Made by a program: the position numbers and the translations under genes | The notes under the pieces: model-generated | What the model was told of the DNA's origin: nothing | Seen by the model: only the letters and a program-made list of their open reading frames with translations | Databases searched by the model: none | Source: Dolichospermum sp. FACHB-1091 | GTDB lineage: Bacteria > Cyanobacteriota > Cyanobacteriia > Cyanobacteriales > Nostocaceae | Direction: 5' to 3' | DNA: 64,000 nucleotides | Assembly: GCF_014697585.1 (NCBI RefSeq) | Contig: NZ_JACJSB010000005.1 | Span: forward strand, 1 to 64,000 | In this document: in pieces, positions 55,771-64,000 of the stretch | Position numbering within the stretch: position 1 is the stretch's first letter | Layout: each line of letters begins with the position of its first letter

Positions 55771-57660
55771 ATGGAAAATGATGCGGTAACGCTCTGCTGC
55801 CCAAATATTGAATGTCAATTTGCTAATCCCCTTACCCACAAATTTTGCCAGCAGTGTTCCACACCCTTACCTAAGCGTTACCTCTGGGCTGTGGGGGATG
55901 ATTTCAGCCCAAGTCATCCTGGATCTATCTTAGCTGACCGCTATTTAGTCATTAATAAATCCATACTTTTAGATATCAAACCTGGGTTATTGCCCCAAAT
56001 CCCTGAATTAGAGGATTTAGGAAAAATTAGACCTTATCTGAAACTAATTCCCTATCGTCTCCATATACCCCAAGTTTATGGAATCCTCGACTTAGGTAAT
56101 GGGCAGCCCCAATCAGAAATATTATTATTAGAAAGATCGCCATTATTAGTTGATGCAGGTATTACTCAAGTAAGTCTGTGCAGTAGTTTAGATGATGCCT
56201 GGAGTGAAGCCTCATCAATTCGCCAAATTCATTGGCTATGGCAATTAGCAAATTTATGGCAACCCTTAGTCAGCCAAGGTGTAGTATCTACCCTACTAGA
56301 TCCTTATGTATTAAGAGTTGAGGGGGTATTAGTTCGCTTATTAGAATTGCGTTTTGATAGACAAAACACACCGACATTATCTCAATTGGGAGCATTTTGG
56401 CAAGAACTCCTCAAAAGTGCCAAACCAAATATTGCTCCTTTTATGCAAGAAGTGTGTAAGCTGCTGATGGAGGGAGAAATTAAGTCATCAAGCGGATTAA
56501 TCCAAGTTTTAGATCAGGGATTGAAGCAATTAGAAAGATTCCAAGCAACTACTATTAAAATCTATACTAAAACTGACTCAGGTCCAGTCCGTCCACGGAA
56601 TGAAGATGCTTGTTACCCTGCCAGCGACACTTTAATTACTAAACCACCCCAGGATAACGCCCTGGCAATTGTCTGTGATGGTATTGGTGGACACGATGGA
56701 GGTAGTGTGGCTTCTAATTTAGCAATTGAAACTATCGTGCAAGAAGTCAAAGAACTGATTCCAGTTACCGATGATCAAATAAATCCCTCAGTCATACTAC
56801 ACAAGTTAGAACAAGCAGTAGCAACCGCTAACGACAAAATTAGCCAGCAAAACGATAGCGAAAATCGCCAAGGGCGACAACGCATGGGAACAACCATTGT
56901 CATGGCCTTACCTATCGCCCATGAAATGTATATTACTCATGTCGGTGATAGTCGTGCCTATTGGATTACTCGCCATAGTTGTCATCAAGTTACCTTAGAT
57001 GATGATGTCGCTTCCCGCGAAGTCCGTTTAGGTTATGCTCTCTACAGGGAAGCATTGCAACACAGTGGTTCTGGATCATTAATTCAGGCTTTGGGAATGA
57101 GCAAAAGTAGCTCATTACACCCCACATCACAACGCTTTATTATTGATGAAGATGCTGTTTTCTTGCTGACATCCGATGGTTTGAGTGATTTTGACCGAGT
57201 AGAAGAATGTGGGGAAGCAGAAATTTTACTTATTATCTCCGAGAATAAAAGTATAGAAAATGTTGGACAACGACTCATAGAAATTGCCAATACTAAAAAT
57301 GGACATGATAATGTCACCATTGCTTTAGTACATTATGATGTGAAATATTCTGAACCAGATTTAACAATTACAGTAGATATTTCTCAGGTTTTAGCTGACA
57401 CAGAATTAGATCCATTGGATGATCACCAGAAAACTCAAGTGATTACGGAAAATAAGACCGTTAAATTTTCCCCATTATTACCACTATTGTTAGTTGTTAT
57501 TGTGGGATTTGGGTTAATATTTGGTTTATTATTAGCAAACAAGTGGAAAGAGCAATTTAAATCACAACCACCAACAACTTCCTCTCCAACCCCGTCGGCT
57601 AGTCAAGCACAAACAGAAGAGGGAACAGGAAAGAGGGAACAGGGAACAGGGAATAGGTAG
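55771..57660 (+). CDS. Zinc-ribbon / pseudokinase-like / PP2C phosphatase with membrane anchor
   Basis: A 629-aa protein. Residues 9-32 form a zinc ribbon (CCPNIEC ... CQQCSTPL). Residues about 45-260 resemble a degenerate Hanks-kinase fold (ILADRYLVINK ... IRQIHWLWQLANLWQPLVSQGVVSTLLDPYVLRVEG) without catalytic Asp or Lys motifs. The PP2C domain (about 268-525) is complete: RPRNEDA, CDGIGGHDGG, THVGDSRAYWI, LTSDGLSD and GHDNVTIALV supply the metal aspartates, so it should dephosphorylate Ser/Thr. One helix (about 568-590, LLPLLLVVIVGFGLIFGLLL) anchors it. The last 14 residues (EGTGKREQGTGNR) are encoded by a GGGAACA-type heptamer tract. Next gene 53 nt downstream. Confidence 0.85.
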   Translation: MENDAVTLCCPNIECQFANPLTHKFCQQCSTPLPKRYLWAVGDDFSPSHPGSILADRYLVINKSILLDIKPGLLPQIPELEDLGKIRPYLKLIPYRLHIPQVYGILDLGNGQPQSEILLLERSPLLVDAGITQVSLCSSLDDAWSEASSIRQIHWLWQLANLWQPLVSQGVVSTLLDPYVLRVEGVLVRLLELRFDRQNTPTLSQLGAFWQELLKSAKPNIAPFMQEVCKLLMEGEIKSSSGLIQVLDQGLKQLERFQATTIKIYTKTDSGPVRPRNEDACYPASDTLITKPPQDNALAIVCDGIGGHDGGSVASNLAIETIVQEVKELIPVTDDQINPSVILHKLEQAVATANDKISQQNDSENRQGRQRMGTTIVMALPIAHEMYITHVGDSRAYWITRHSCHQVTLDDDVASREVRLGYALYREALQHSGSGSLIQALGMSKSSSLHPTSQRFIIDEDAVFLLTSDGLSDFDRVEECGEAEILLIISENKSIENVGQRLIEIANTKNGHDNVTIALVHYDVKYSEPDLTITVDISQVLADTELDPLDDHQKTQVITENKTVKFSPLLPLLLVVIVGFGLIFGLLLANKWKEQFKSQPPTTSSPTPSASQAQTEEGTGKREQGTGNR

Positions 57661-57665
57661 GCATT

Positions 57666-57710
57666 TAATTACCAATTACCAATTACCCAATTACTTACCA
57701 ATTACCAAAA
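57666..57710. repeat. Heptamer tract (TTACCAA) between PP2C and CHAT genes
   Basis: TTACCAA and near copies fill the 53-nt gap and end four nt before the CHAT-FHA start. Confidence 0.65.
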
Positions 57711-57713
57711 TCC

Positions 57714-59309
57714 ATGTCTTGCCTGAATTTAGCGATCGCCCGTCTAGTCAATACTGGTACAGATAACTTCGTCATTTGGGTAGTCAAGGCCCCCTATCCC
57801 AGTGGCTATGTTCTCCGTGATTGTGTTTTTTCCGCTGAACTTAATCAAGTTTGGCAAGAATGGCAACAAATGTTTGCCAGTAAGAATCCCTTAGATATTA
57901 CTTCCCCTTCAACTTATCCATCTGTTTCTCCATCTGTCACCTTACCTCCCAAAAAACAATTAGCTGAAATTTCGCCGTTTGAAGGTCAAAGTACAAGTGT
58001 ATCTCCTTACAGTATTCGGCTGATGCAATCCTTGGGCATCAATTTATGGCAATGGGTATTTGATGGAGTGATTCTTGGTAGTTGGGAACGTAGTCGGGGT
58101 ATGGCTACGGGTCAAAAAAGGCAATTACGCTTTCGTTTGGAAATTCGTGATCCCGATCTAATTGCCTTACCTTGGGAAATTATGCAGCAGAAAGCCGGAC
58201 AAGCAGCCATATCTCTGACTCAGGATATTTTATTTAGTCGCACCAGCAATGAAGTTGAACCTTTATCGCAGTTGCGAACTGACAGGGCTTTAAATATTCT
58301 CCTGGTGTTAGGACATGATCATAAATTACAACTAGAGCAAGAAGCATCCTTGCTGAAAAAGATATTGTTAGAAGGTCGTCCTGTGGGAAAATCCGCCCCA
58401 GAATATGCAGCTTGTAAAGTTAAAACACTGGTACAACCTACCAGGACAGAGTTAATTGAGGAGTTAGAAACCAAAGCTTACAATGTTTTATTTTATGCTG
58501 GACACGGGGAGCAAGACCCGGACGGGGGCTTATTATTTTTGGCAACTGGACACAACATTAATGGCATAGAATTAGCTCAGGTCTTAACTCGTACAGGTGT
58601 AAAACTGGGAGTTTTTAACGCCTGCTGGGGGGCGCAACCAGCAGCAATCAACCATCAAGCTATACCTAGCAGTAGTTTGGCAGAAGTGCTGATTCGTTAT
58701 GGTGTACCAGCTGTATTGGGAATGCGTGATGAAATTACTGACGCAGAAAGTCATAGTTTTATCAAAGCTTTTGCAGAAGCATTGCGATGGGGCAAATCCA
58801 TTGATGAAGCAGTAGCGGCCGCAAGACAAGAACTGTTAACACTGTATAAATTCAATCAACCAGCTTGGACATTACCAGTTCTATACCTTCATCCTGATTT
58901 TGATGGGGAACTAATTAAAAGCGTAGATGAAGGAATTACAGAAATTCCCGATGATCGCATATATTCGCCTGTAAACACAGCTTATGTGCGATCTCTTTCA
59001 TCAGGGGGTAAAATTTGGTTATTGCGTTCTGGAGTCACTCGTATTGGCCGCACGAAGGATAATGATATTGTGATCCCGGAAATATACATTTCCAAACGCC
59101 ACGCGGAAATTTTATGCAGAAATACTCTGAATGAAAATACATCAAGTACAACGTATTACCTGCAAGATTTATCTACTTACGGAACTACCTGGTATTTAAG
59201 TCCCCACGGTTGGCAACAGATTCTTCGGCAGGAAGTGGCTTTAACATCGGGAATGCAGTTAATGTTCGGCAGTGCTAAAGGTGAAATTTGGGAATTTATT
59301 TGCGAATAA
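57714..59309 (+). CDS. CHAT-FHA protein (caspase-like protease with phosphothreonine reader)
   Basis: A 531-aa soluble protein. The CHAT domain (about 130-400) belongs to the caspase/separase clan: H264 in NVLFYAGHGEQDPDGG and C304 in LGVFNACWGAQPA form the expected His-Cys pair, followed by VLIRYGVPAVLGMRDEITDAES and AFAEALRWGKSIDEAVAAARQELL. The C-terminal FHA domain (about 428-525; RIGRTKDNDIVIPEIYISKRHAEILC, then LQDLSTYGTTWYL) should bind phosphothreonine. Directly after a PP2C gene, so its ligand may be reversed by that phosphatase. No trigger or substrate is known. Confidence 0.87.
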   Translation: MSCLNLAIARLVNTGTDNFVIWVVKAPYPSGYVLRDCVFSAELNQVWQEWQQMFASKNPLDITSPSTYPSVSPSVTLPPKKQLAEISPFEGQSTSVSPYSIRLMQSLGINLWQWVFDGVILGSWERSRGMATGQKRQLRFRLEIRDPDLIALPWEIMQQKAGQAAISLTQDILFSRTSNEVEPLSQLRTDRALNILLVLGHDHKLQLEQEASLLKKILLEGRPVGKSAPEYAACKVKTLVQPTRTELIEELETKAYNVLFYAGHGEQDPDGGLLFLATGHNINGIELAQVLTRTGVKLGVFNACWGAQPAAINHQAIPSSSLAEVLIRYGVPAVLGMRDEITDAESHSFIKAFAEALRWGKSIDEAVAAARQELLTLYKFNQPAWTLPVLYLHPDFDGELIKSVDEGITEIPDDRIYSPVNTAYVRSLSSGGKIWLLRSGVTRIGRTKDNDIVIPEIYISKRHAEILCRNTLNENTSSTTYYLQDLSTYGTTWYLSPHGWQQILRQEVALTSGMQLMFGSAKGEIWEFICE

Positions 59310-59603
59310 TTGTGATATTTTCTTAAATCAAGTTTCCTGAACTTTACAATCAGGAGATTACCTTTTGCTGGGTATTGATTTACAAAAGCCCAAGGATATT
59401 CTAGAAGCTGCTTATAATTTTATCGCATTTGGCTAAAGCATGATAGCGTGGCAAAGGCTGGACGAATATGTTTATCGAGGGATAACTGCTATGATTTATA
59501 CCGCGATCATGTAATCCCATATTTTTGTTCATTTATTTTACGAAAATCTAATTCTTGGGGTTGTAGCTGTGAAGAAGACAAGTGAATTAATAGTGGCAGG
59601 AAA

Positions 59604-60239
59604 ATGAACAATCAAATTAACAACTTAAATACTTTGAATACCGTCTCATCTCCCATTGATTTGGAACTAGTAAAAGCATTGCTGGAATCTGTTGATGCTG
59701 TTTACCCCTGGAATCCTGCTGATGAAGCCTCAGCAGCTTATTTTGAGGACTTAGAACAACAATTTGACTGGCAGGATTTCCTAGAAACAGAACTGATTGC
59801 AAGTGCAAATAATTTTTATCAAAATCTAGATAGAATTTGGGAGCAAGTCGTTGTTGAAGCTGAAAATACTAGGGACAATAAGGTTAATTATCTCCAAAAA
59901 GCTTTGTCAAATGCTTTCTCGTTTATCCCCGAAGTTTTACTGGCAGCCATAGCACAAAAAGCCACTGAAGTCTTGATGCTGGAAAAATCAACTGGTGAAA
60001 AACTAGTGGAATGTGTACAAACTTTATTACCCAATTGGGATAGAGATGATCTATTAGTTTTAGCCCGTCCTTTTGCTTATTATATGCGAAGTAGTGAACC
60101 AGATAAATTGACATCTGTAATTAAAGACTGGGAAAATCGAGATTGGTCTAGTTTATCAGAAATAGAACAGGCTAAAACGAGTTTAGCGATCGCAAATTAT
60201 GCCTTAGAATATCTTTCAAAATCTAACTCTCAACCCTAA
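59604..60239 (+). CDS. Unknown protein in the PP2C/CHAT neighbourhood
   Basis: A 211-aa acidic, helical, soluble protein (NLNTLNTVSSPIDLELVKALLESVDAVYPWNPADEASAAYFEDLEQQFD near the start). No family recognised. It follows the CHAT-FHA gene by 294 nt in the same direction and converges on the FHA-PrsW gene with 32 nt between. Candidate adaptor or substrate of the neighbouring proteases, purely by position. The 294-nt gap holds no clear feature. Confidence 0.6.
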   Translation: MNNQINNLNTLNTVSSPIDLELVKALLESVDAVYPWNPADEASAAYFEDLEQQFDWQDFLETELIASANNFYQNLDRIWEQVVVEAENTRDNKVNYLQKALSNAFSFIPEVLLAAIAQKATEVLMLEKSTGEKLVECVQTLLPNWDRDDLLVLARPFAYYMRSSEPDKLTSVIKDWENRDWSSLSEIEQAKTSLAIANYALEYLSKSNSQP

Positions 60240-60271
60240 TTTTACTCTGTTGCCATAGTTGATTTTGGAGT

Positions 60272-61639
60272 TTATTTTGGGTCAAGAAAGCGGGTAGCAA
60301 AATTTTGTGATCTGGTTGGTGATAAGGCTCGTGCTTTGAGAATAGCTGCCATTAAAAAAGCATAAGATAAAACACCAACTACTACCAACAAAAAAGCATT
60401 AATAGAACCTGTCGCATTCCATAAAGCGTGAAGTGCAGAGGCACTCAAATAACCTACTGAGAGAATTTGCTTTCCTCTCAGGGGTTTTAACACAGCCAAA
60501 CCAATAAAATAGCCTAAATAGCCGCTGTAAGCCATGTGTCCAGCTACAGAGCCTAAAATGCGGGGAATTAGTAGCTGTAAACCCACCAATTGACCAGAAT
60601 TTTCAGAAATTAAGGGTACATATTGACCAAGAGTTTCCAGTAAAGTAAAACCCACAGCGGAAGCCGTACCTAAAAGGATACCATCTAGAGGTTCCCAAAC
60701 CCCAATTCGTTCTCGCCAGGGTGACGGTAATAAATTTCCCATCAGATATGCTGCCAATACTGGTAATATTTTTAGCAACTCTTCCATTAATCCCGCACCA
60801 AAAAACATCCGCACTAGTAATTCGGTAAAGGTAATCTCATTTTGAGATCCAGGGTTCAAAGAGCCAGGTAAGATATCCCGGAACACTTTAATGAATAAAT
60901 CTAACAGAGGACTGAGTAAAATTAACATTGTACTCAATGCTACAGCCATGAGTACCCACCAAGGTTTAGGTTTACCACAAAGTTGATAAACAAAGTAGTA
61001 GGCCGCAAAAGCGATATAAGATCCTACAATTACTTGATTGGCTTGGGGACGACCTACGGTAGCAAACATCAGCACAACAAAAACTACCGTCAAGATTCCT
61101 GGTATTAAGTAAGCTTTCCGGGTTAAATCCTTACCAGTGGAAATAATCGGAAATAATTGTGTAAAGCTGACAGAATCTTGCTTAGAAGAGGAATTGTGTT
61201 TATTAACAGAGGATAATACTGTAGCTTTATTGAGGTCTATCATCTTTGGTGGAGGAATAATCTCATACTCGAAGACAAATTGTGGTCCATCAGTACCAAG
61301 GGAAATGCGATCACCTGAATGTAATTCTTGACACCCCTGTAAATGTTGTCCATTTAAAAAAGTGCCATTGGCGCTATTCAAATCACAAATTACCCAGTTG
61401 TAACGGCCATCTTTTTCCTGAATATTGGAAACTACCGCATGACGACGAGATACCATCCGATAGATCATGGCATCCAAGACAATTTGGCAGCTAGGGTCAC
61501 GTCCAATTACCATTTCTTTACCAGGAAGTAACCGGTAGCGGGATACTGGTTCTGAAACTTCGACCGATAGCTCGCGCGGCCTAGCCATTGTCGTCACCAG
61601 CCGCAGAAACGCATTCTGTCTTGCTTTTTTGCCTGTCAT
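60272..61639 (-). CDS. FHA-PrsW intramembrane metalloprotease
   Basis: A 455-aa protein. The N-terminal FHA domain (about 28-130) has VIGRDPSCQIVLD, VSRRHAVVSN and NSANGTFLNG, the residues that bind phosphothreonine. The C-terminal half (about 180-450) has eight or so membrane helices with the PrsW/CPBP-type protease signatures: MEELLKILPVLAAYL (Glu-Glu and Lys), GFTLLETLGQY, GHMAYSGYLGYFIG (His) and SASALHALWNATGS (His). PrsW proteases make site-1 cuts in membrane anti-sigma factors. The fusion with FHA suggests activation by phosphorylation. Convergent with the gene at 59604. Confidence 0.88.
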   Translation of the reverse strand: MTGKKARQNAFLRLVTTMARPRELSVEVSEPVSRYRLLPGKEMVIGRDPSCQIVLDAMIYRMVSRRHAVVSNIQEKDGRYNWVICDLNSANGTFLNGQHLQGCQELHSGDRISLGTDGPQFVFEYEIIPPPKMIDLNKATVLSSVNKHNSSSKQDSVSFTQLFPIISTGKDLTRKAYLIPGILTVVFVVLMFATVGRPQANQVIVGSYIAFAAYYFVYQLCGKPKPWWVLMAVALSTMLILLSPLLDLFIKVFRDILPGSLNPGSQNEITFTELLVRMFFGAGLMEELLKILPVLAAYLMGNLLPSPWRERIGVWEPLDGILLGTASAVGFTLLETLGQYVPLISENSGQLVGLQLLIPRILGSVAGHMAYSGYLGYFIGLAVLKPLRGKQILSVGYLSASALHALWNATGSINAFLLVVVGVLSYAFLMAAILKARALSPTRSQNFATRFLDPK

Positions 61640-61925
61640 CGAGTTAGTGAGTATATCTAAACAAATTCTCTAGCTTTATGGGAGCGTGGCTGAGGGCTAA
61701 AGCAATGCTAGGCGATTTCTATTTTGTACTTTAGCTCTACAGCTGCACCATTGCTAAATAAATATACTATAGCTTCACTAACCTTCCCTTTGTTTCCACT
61801 CAAAATACAAAATCAAAACAGAATTTACACAAGAATATGCAAATAGGTGATATTAAAAAACTGCATAAGCCAGGATGTCAGATCCCCAACTACTAGCCTA
61901 AGGAGTATTCTAGAATAGTCCTGAT

Positions 61926-62384
61926 TTAATTTTCATTTCTAGAATTACTACTCCGAATTATCAAATAACTAATTGATAAGGAAAGAATAGCAATACCTAA
62001 GCCAATAATTTCTATACCCTCAGTAGCTTTCAAATCAAGAATAATAATTTTTCGAGCAATAGCAATTAAAGAAGTAACAATCACTAACTCGACTTGTAAA
62101 ACCTGCTTTTTCAGATAAGCCGTGATATTTTCTAATATTTCTAAAGCGATTAAGACATTCAGGAATAAGCCAAAAATCTTAAATAATGTTTGACTAAAAT
62201 GATTTTCTCCTAAAGAAAATATTTCCTTAAAAATAAAGATTCCCAAGTCAAAAAGTGTAGCAAATATTACTATTATCATCAATAAAGATAGGATTTTTGA
62301 AACTATTACCTCGACAATTTCAATTATGTGCATGAAATTTTTATCGCTGGCAAGTCCTAGAAAATCCTTAATTAACTTTCTCAT
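61926..62384 (-). CDS. PsiE-family membrane protein
   Basis: A 152-aa protein with four predicted membrane helices (about 22-42, 47-70, 88-108 and 120-145) and the family sequence VIVFATLFDLGIFIFKE ... LFGLFLNVLIALEILENITAYL. It matches phosphate-starvation-inducible PsiE-like proteins in length and layout. Role unknown. AAAAAGGAGCG (GGAG on the reading strand as GGAGCGCC-type start region) lies just upstream of the ATG. Confidence 0.82.
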   Translation of the reverse strand: MRKLIKDFLGLASDKNFMHIIEIVEVIVSKILSLLMIIVIFATLFDLGIFIFKEIFSLGENHFSQTLFKIFGLFLNVLIALEILENITAYLKKQVLQVELVIVTSLIAIARKIIILDLKATEGIEIIGLGIAILSLSISYLIIRSSNSRNEN

Positions 62385-62424
62385 GGGGCGCTCCTTTTTA
62401 AAAATTAGGAATAAACAAACAAAA

Positions 62425-62448
62425 ATCCCATAGATAAATCTAGGGGAT
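62425..62448 (-). terminator. Terminator-like hairpin after narB
   Basis: ATCCCATAGAT-AA-ATCTAGGGGAT is an 11-bp stem with one mismatch and a 2-nt loop. Read on the minus strand it is followed by a T-rich stretch, as in an intrinsic terminator. It is 170 nt behind the narB stop and 40 nt before the PsiE-like start. Confidence 0.5.
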
Positions 62449-62618
62449 AAACAACTAAAAATTAAAAATTCACCAATTAAAAGTTTTTGAAGTTTCTTAA
62501 TTTTAAACTAGTGGGAAACTTTTCTGTTTTCCAGAATATTTAAAAACATAATCATAACGATTGATAATCGCCTATGACTTGAATTAGTTATCAGTTAAAT
62601 TAGTGTATGAGCAACAGC

Positions 62619-64000
62619 TTACCATGGGGACGATTGAAGTTGATAACTTTTAACATTAGATTTTACAGCAATGGGGATTAATTGCACAGCACAGGCCTTT
62701 AATTCTGGTTGCAGAGAATCAGGACAAGCTTCTGAATGAGTAAGCGTATTAGCTTCAGCGTCATCAGCCCATAGTTTACCCCAGTGGATATGGACAAAGA
62801 CAGTACCCGGAGAAATAGCTTTTGTAATTTTAGCAGGGAACTTAGTTGTACCACGACGCGATCGCACTTCTAACCACTGATTATCAATAATACCTAAACC
62901 AGCAGCATCACGGGGATGAATTTCGATAAATGGTTGGGGGTGTAGTTTGCGAATTTTCTCAATTCTGCCAGTGCGTGTTTGTGTGTGCCAATGACCGTAT
63001 AATCTACCAGTAGTTAATATAAAAGGATAGTTAGGATCAGGTGGTTCAGCGAGTCCTTGAGAATAATACGCACCAAACCTAGCGCGTCCGTCAGGAGTAT
63101 GAAAACGTAAATTAGTATATAGACGTTTAGTTTCTGAATTACTACCCCGTGAATAAGGCCAATGAGTTGGACCTTGTGCAGCTAAAAACCCATGACTTAA
63201 ACCGGACATATCACAAGGACGCTGACGAGTTAACTGGACAAATTCTTGATAAACTTCCGCCGAATTTTGGAAATTAAACTTATCAGCAAAACCTAATCTT
63301 TTTCCCACTTCTGCAAAAATTTCCCAGTCAGGCTTTGCTTGTCTGGGTGGTTCACGAAAAGCCGAACATAGAGTTACCCTTCTTTCCGAATTAGTCATAA
63401 CTCCAGTTTTTTCACCCCACTGGGACGCAGGTAATAAAACATGAGCATAAGCTGATGTTTCTGTTGGGTAATAAGCATCTTGATAGATAGTAAAAGGAGA
63501 TTTTAATAAAGCTTTTTTAGTGCGTTCTAAATCTGGCATACTCACAGCCGGATTAGTCGCAGCAATCCACAATAAACCCACATTTCCAGTTTCTAAACCA
63601 GTGATCATTTCCCAAGCAGTCAAACCCGGAACAGGGGAAATTTGACCTGTTTCTAAACCCCAAAAAGCCTCAACTTCTGCGCGGTGCTGTGGATTTTTTA
63701 CTAACCGATAACCTGGTAATAAATGTGATAAACCTCCCGCTTCTCTACCACCCATAGCATTAGGTTGACCAGTTAAAGAAAAAGGACCAGCACCAGGTTT
63801 ACCGATTTGTTTGGTCATCAAATGTAAATTAATAATAGTTCTAACTTTAGCCGTACCTTCTGAAGATTGATTAACACCCATTGACCATAAAGAAAGTACA
63901 GATTTTGATTTTCCCCAATATTTAGCAGCAGTTTCTACATCTTCAACACTAATACCACAACGACTAGCGACAACCTCCGGTGAATAATGGCGAATTACTT
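62619..64000 (-). CDS. narB: Ferredoxin-nitrate reductase, 3' part
   Basis: The frame stays open to the right edge (about 460 of roughly 735 aa visible), so the start and the N-terminal 4Fe-4S site are outside. The visible part of the Mo-bisMGD enzyme includes [74 protein letters not shown] and the C-terminal domain [20 protein letters not shown]. It reduces nitrate to nitrite with ferredoxin in the cytosol. The nitrite reductase and transporter genes of the usual nirA operon would be further right. Confidence 0.95.
   Translation of the reverse strand, partial: VIRHYSPEVVASRCGISVEDVETAAKYWGKSKSVLSLWSMGVNQSSEGTAKVRTIINLHLMTKQIGKPGAGPFSLTGQPNAMGGREAGGLSHLLPGYRLVKNPQHRAEVEAFWGLETGQISPVPGLTAWEMITGLETGNVGLLWIAATNPAVSMPDLERTKKALLKSPFTIYQDAYYPTETSAYAHVLLPASQWGEKTGVMTNSERRVTLCSAFREPPRQAKPDWEIFAEVGKRLGFADKFNFQNSAEVYQEFVQLTRQRPCDMSGLSHGFLAAQGPTHWPYSRGSNSETKRLYTNLRFHTPDGRARFGAYYSQGLAEPPDPNYPFILTTGRLYGHWHTQTRTGRIEKIRKLHPQPFIEIHPRDAAGLGIIDNQWLEVRSRRGTTKFPAKITKAISPGTVFVHIHWGKLWADDAEANTLTHSEACPDSLQPELKACAVQLIPIAVKSNVKSYQLQSSPW

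Noticed and set aside
59360-59440. Short reading frame LLGIDLQKPKDILEAAYNFIAFG behind the CHAT-FHA gene (shown here only as a fragment)
   Set aside because: Too short to assign, no ATG and no similarity I recognise; it could be a gene tail but cannot be supported.

Overview
The window is chromosomal DNA from a filamentous, heterocyst-forming cyanobacterium of the order Nostocales. The evidence is a HetP-family protein, the cyanobacterial NDH-1 subunit NdhM, a ferredoxin-type NarB nitrate reductase, System II cytochrome c maturation genes (ccs1/ccdA), more than 20 HIP1 octamers (GCGATCGC), and heptanucleotide tandem repeats of the STRR type. The base composition is AT-rich, and the many repeats and gene relics resemble the Anabaena/Dolichospermum/Aphanizomenon group. 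Genus is an inference.

Region by region. 1-1.6 kb holds mobile DNA and relics: an ISAs1-family transposase running off the left edge, the tail of an IS5-like transposase and a truncated NRPS adenylation domain. 1.75-12.3 kb is mostly housekeeping and envelope genes: an A-type Fe-S carrier, TPR proteins, an MFS exporter, KDPG aldolase, an M23 peptidase, an SH3b/peptidoglycan-binding protein, WecB and a DUF2207 protein with 32 terminal glycines. 12.5-17.8 kb is an accessory island containing a truncated type II thioesterase, a REP-associated tyrosine transposase (RAYT) among its repeats, a ParA ATPase with an unknown partner, and three related antitoxin genes (one dead, one paired with a RelE/ParE toxin, one with a PIN toxin). 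18-32 kb carries ileS (with a dispersed repeat inserted in frame), msrA, an M48 protease, an L-lactate oxidase-like flavoprotein, tRNA-Leu(CAA), a cysteine lyase-like PLP enzyme, hisG and ccs1/ccdA. 32.8-47.3 kb is a pyruvate/fermentation cluster: PEP synthase, a pyruvate kinase without C-terminal domain, a CBS-PAS hybrid histidine kinase, phosphofructokinase, a DHODH-like flavoprotein and pyruvate:ferredoxin oxidoreductase. 47.5-49.3 kb is a HetP-like gene with about 1.4 kb of repeat-rich non-coding DNA behind it. 49.3-55.3 kb holds a 3'-5' exonuclease, two CAP-domain secreted proteins, trpB, an Rre1-like regulator and ndhM. 55.7-61.6 kb is a phospho-signalling/proteolysis module: a zinc-ribbon/pseudokinase-like/PP2C phosphatase, a CHAT-FHA caspase-like protease, an unknown protein, and a convergent FHA-PrsW intramembrane protease. 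The right end has a PsiE-like protein and the 3' part of narB.

The best candidates for something undescribed are the PP2C / CHAT-FHA / FHA-PrsW neighbourhood, which joins phosphothreonine recognition to two proteases, and the antitoxin family in which one N-terminal half and its promoter are joined to different C-termini and toxins. Several small non-autonomous elements can be delimited by eye. One has a clean 5-bp target duplication and has interrupted an older 35-bp repeat array. All functions are inferred from reading the sequence; no database search was run.
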